Shown: piece by piece, positions 5,618-7,757 of the stretch | Layout: every line of letters starts with the position of its first letter | Position numbering within the stretch: the first letter of the stretch is position 1 | Assembly: GCA_002314555.1 (NCBI GenBank) | Contig: DCGF01000113.1 | Location: forward strand, 1 to 7,757 | Source: Ruminococcaceae bacterium UBA1785 | GTDB lineage: Bacteria; Bacillota; Clostridia; Oscillospirales; Acutalibacteraceae | Length of the DNA: 7,757 bases | Direction: 5' to 3' | Translations under genes and position numbers: made by a program | Notes under the pieces: model-generated | Told to the model about the DNA's origin: nothing | What the model saw: the letters and a program-made list of their open reading frames with translations, nothing else | The model's database searches: none

Positions 5618-6115
5618 ATGGACAAAGTTAAAAAATATGGCAAAATCGCCATTGCTGCTTTGGCAGTTTTAGCACTTATCGGTATCGCTCTTATAGCTTT
5701 ACTTCTCTACGCTTGGATAGGAATTCTTCTTCCTTTCTATAACGTACCAAATGAGAACAAAGCAGTTGTAGAATATAATCCTGATTCAGGACTTGTAAGC
5801 CAGGCTACTTATGATGCTCTTATTAACTCTAATAAATCAGAAAAGTTTGAGCTCGGCGTAAATGAGGATGGACAGGTTGTTTTCGTACATCCATATAAAG
5901 CTTTCGGCCGTGCAAAGAGCGAATATAAAAATGTTTGGAAGTACGCTGACAAAGAGCTTGGTCTTAAGCATCTCTCACGTACATACTACATAGAATATAT
6001 GAATGATGATATACTCGCCCAAATAGTAGAAGCTAACCCAGACGTAACTGGAGACGCTAAGATTTATAAGGAAATCCTTGAAATCTACTCTCATAGTTAT
6101 AATAAACATAGATAA
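5618..6115 (+). CDS. Small membrane-anchored protein of unknown function
   Basis: A 165-residue protein I do not recognise. A basic N-terminus (KVKKYGK) is followed by one long hydrophobic stretch (about 9-40, rich in A, L and I), then a polar domain of about 125 residues. By the positive-inside rule the domain should face outside the cell; there is no lipobox cysteine and no clear signal-peptidase site, so an uncleaved anchor is likelier than secretion. The soluble part has mixed alpha/beta character and many tyrosines and charged residues (YNPDSG 53-58, HPYKAFGRAKSEYKNVWKY 91-109). The ATG is chosen because GAGGAGG (5605-5611) lies 6 bases upstream; a longer frame from a TTG at 5588 would contain that ribosome site within its coding sequence. 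It has its own promoter region and terminator, so it is probably monocistronic. The clean frame and strong ribosome site support a real gene. Confidence 0.85.
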   Translation: MDKVKKYGKIAIAALAVLALIGIALIALLLYAWIGILLPFYNVPNENKAVVEYNPDSGLVSQATYDALINSNKSEKFELGVNEDGQVVFVHPYKAFGRAKSEYKNVWKYADKELGLKHLSRTYYIEYMNDDILAQIVEANPDVTGDAKIYKEILEIYSHSYNKHR

Positions 6116-6120
6116 ATTAA

Positions 6121-6147
6121 AAACCCTGAGCTTTTCGCTCAGGGTTT
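6121..6147. terminator. Bidirectional terminator between the small membrane protein gene and lysA
   Basis: AAACCCTGAGC (6121-6131) pairs perfectly with GCTCAGGGTTT (6137-6147) around TTTTC. A T-rich tail follows on the plus strand, and on the minus strand the arm ends in T5. It begins 6 bases after the plus-strand stop and 5 bases beyond the lysA stop. Confidence 0.9.
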
Positions 6148-6151
6148 AATT

Positions 6152-7450
6152 TTATAAATCTAAGTTTGCTATATCTTCAGGTGTCTCACGTTTTACGGCT
6201 ACGTATGACTTTCCTTCGTTTATCATAACTACAGGTGGCTTTCCAAGCCTGTTATAGTTTGAAGCCATAGAGTAATGATATGCGCCAGTTGTAAGACAAG
6301 CGATGATGTTTCCACGCTTAGTAGTACCTGGAAGTGAAACGTTTTCTTGGATGATGTCGCCACTTTCGCAGCAACGGCCTACAACGGAACATTTCATGTC
6401 ACAAGGCGCAGACATGTTATCAGCGGCAAAAAGCGTGTATGGCGCACCGTAGAGCGCAAAACGGATGTTATCCGTCATACCGCCGTCAACTGACACATAA
6501 GTCTTATAACCAGGAATGTTCTTCACTGTACCTACAGTGTAGAGTGTGAGGCCTGCATCAGCGACAATACTTCTGCCTGGTTCGAAGCATACTGTTGGTA
6601 ATACTATACCAAGTGCAGCAGCTTTCTCCTTCATATGAGCACCAACACTTAAGATGTTGGCGTGGATGTCTATTTCTGGATCTGCCTCTGTATAACGAAC
6701 ACCATATCCTCCACCGAGGTCAAGTTCCTTAGTTTCAAAGCCATATTTATTTTTCATGTCAGCTATGAAGGTGAGCATTACATCTGATGCACGTAAATAT
6801 ACATCAGAATCAAATACCTGTGAGCCAACATGGCAGTGGAAACCGACAAGGTCTATTCCCTGAAGTCGCATAGCAAGGGACGCTATCTCCTCTGCTTGGC
6901 CAGTTTCAATAGCTGAACCAAACTTGGAGTCAACCTTACCAGTTGAAATGGCAGCGTATGTATGAGGGTCAATGCCAGGAGTTAAGCGAAGAAGCACCTT
7001 CTGCTTAATATCCCTTTTATTAGCCTCTGCTGCTATAGCGTAGAGTTCCTCTGCATTATCCACTACAAAGTGACCTACACCGGCTGTCATAGCATATGCT
7101 ATGTCTTCATCAGTTTTGTTATTTGAATGGAAATAGGCATTAGAGAGGTCAAATCCTGCACGGAGTGCAGTATAGATTTCACCCATAGACACAACGTCTG
7201 TGCCCATTCCCTCCTCTTTCATAATCTCATAGATTCTCTTAAAAGAAGCAGCTTTTGAAGCATAGAGAACTTTTGCATTTCCATCAAAAGCGTCTTTTAC
7301 TGCAGAGAGATATGTTCTGCAGCGTTCTCTAATCCTCGCTTCATCTAAGAGATAAAGAGGTGTTTTATATTCTTTTGCAAGTTCTACAGTATCAAGGCCA
7401 GCAAATAAAAGGTGGCCGTTATCTGATACAGAAAGGTTGTTGCAAATCAT
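6152..7450 (-). CDS. lysA: Diaminopimelate decarboxylase
   Basis: A 432-residue protein that decarboxylates meso-diaminopimelate to L-lysine with pyridoxal phosphate, the last step of lysine synthesis. It is a fold-type III enzyme: an alanine-racemase-like barrel first, then a C-terminal beta domain. All signature elements are visible: the PLP lysine in YASKA (K66), HCHVGSQ (205-211), the phosphate-binding GGGYG (246-250), EPGR (290-293), DGGM (322-325), the CES motif (361-363) that supplies substrate-binding acid residues across the dimer, and GAYHYSMASNYN (389-400) with its active-site tyrosine. Length is normal. The start at 7450 is chosen because AAGGAG lies 6 bases upstream; a frame extending a further 25 codons would overlap ddh and has no ribosome site. 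The ribosome site abuts the ddh stop codon, so the two genes form an operon. Confidence 0.97.
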   Translation of the reverse strand: MICNNLSVSDNGHLLFAGLDTVELAKEYKTPLYLLDEARIRERCRTYLSAVKDAFDGNAKVLYASKAASFKRIYEIMKEEGMGTDVVSMGEIYTALRAGFDLSNAYFHSNNKTDEDIAYAMTAGVGHFVVDNAEELYAIAAEANKRDIKQKVLLRLTPGIDPHTYAAISTGKVDSKFGSAIETGQAEEIASLAMRLQGIDLVGFHCHVGSQVFDSDVYLRASDVMLTFIADMKNKYGFETKELDLGGGYGVRYTEADPEIDIHANILSVGAHMKEKAAALGIVLPTVCFEPGRSIVADAGLTLYTVGTVKNIPGYKTYVSVDGGMTDNIRFALYGAPYTLFAADNMSAPCDMKCSVVGRCCESGDIIQENVSLPGTTKRGNIIACLTTGAYHYSMASNYNRLGKPPVVMINEGKSYVAVKRETPEDIANLDL

Positions 7451-7460
7451 AAGTTTCTCC

Positions 7461-7757
7461 TTATAAAACGTGTGCTCTAAGTTCCTCAGCTGAAAGTGGT
7501 GACATCTCAGCTGGAGCAATATCAAATACTGTCATACAGCCTGTCTCGCCTCTTTGGAACTTCTTATTTAAAGCACGAGCAAAAGCGACAATAGCGCTAG
7601 CTGTAAACTCAGGGTTTGAATCAAGCTTTAAGCTGTATTCAATAACGTGGTTATGTTCCTTATTAAGACCAGTCTTACCAGTTCTGATTACAAAACCGCC
7701 GTGAGGAAGTTCACTGTGCTTTTCCTTCATCTCTTCTGCAGTGATAAATGTAACTGT
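7461..7757 (-). CDS. ddh: meso-Diaminopimelate D-dehydrogenase, C-terminal part (5' end beyond window)
   Basis: The visible 98 codons are the C-terminus; the frame is open to the right edge, where nine codons (TVTFITAEE) precede the first ATG seen, so that ATG is not the start. Ddh family members are about 320-330 aa. The segments HGGFVIRTGKTG and IEYSLKLDSNPEFTAS, followed by an AxxAFARA helix and a TVFDIAPAEMSP tail, match the C-terminal part of Ddh, which carries substrate-binding and dimer contacts. The enzyme reductively aminates tetrahydrodipicolinate to meso-diaminopimelate using NADPH and ammonia, bypassing the acetylase and succinylase branches. Its product is the substrate of LysA, encoded 10 bases downstream, so this pair carries the final two steps to lysine. 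Only the C-terminal third is seen, hence slightly reduced certainty. Confidence 0.88.
   Translation of the reverse strand, partial: TVTFITAEEMKEKHSELPHGGFVIRTGKTGLNKEHNHVIEYSLKLDSNPEFTASAIVAFARALNKKFQRGETGCMTVFDIAPAEMSPLSAEELRAHVL

Noticed and set aside
7451..7525. 25-codon N-terminal extension of lysA
   Set aside because: It overlaps the end of ddh, has no ribosome site, and is not part of the LysA family; AAGGAG is correctly placed for the ATG at 7450.

Overview
The window reads as a chromosomal segment of an anaerobic, low- to mid-GC Gram-positive bacterium, most likely a Clostridia member of Lachnospiraceae/Oscillospiraceae type. This is inferred from strong AGGAGG ribosome sites, a T-box leader with near-consensus sigma-A promoter, AT-rich intergenic DNA, and the diaminopimelate dehydrogenase plus LysA branch of lysine synthesis. 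There is no rRNA, tRNA, CRISPR array or insertion sequence.

Left part (1-3863, minus strand): a T-box-controlled transcription unit. A promoter (TTGACT, 17 bp, TATAAT) drives a leader with Stem I, a T-box motif and a terminator; the best specifier reading is CUC, leucine. It is followed by two tightly spaced genes. The first (457 aa) looks like 2-isopropylmalate synthase (LeuA) but has lost essentially all catalytic and metal-binding residues while keeping a well-preserved LeuA regulatory domain. The second starts at a TTG two bases later. It encodes a continuous fusion of a xylose-isomerase-like TIM barrel to an AMP-forming acyl-CoA ligase and runs off the left edge after 718 codons. This is the most unusual part of the window: a leucine-responsive operon whose products are a LeuA-like pseudoenzyme and an acid-activating fusion enzyme. 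One hypothesis is that it activates an exogenous branched acid such as isovalerate for leucine synthesis, with the pseudoenzyme sensing leucine.

Middle (3872-4545, plus strand): a divergently transcribed type II toxin-antitoxin pair of DinJ/YafQ type, with two palindromic operator-like sites between the back-to-back promoters, closed by a bidirectional terminator.

Right part (4587-7757): a minus-strand ten-helix EamA/DMT transporter; a divergent plus-strand membrane-anchored protein of unknown function; a second bidirectional terminator; then, on the minus strand, lysA preceded by the 3' end of ddh, together forming the last step(s) of lysine synthesis through meso-diaminopimelate.
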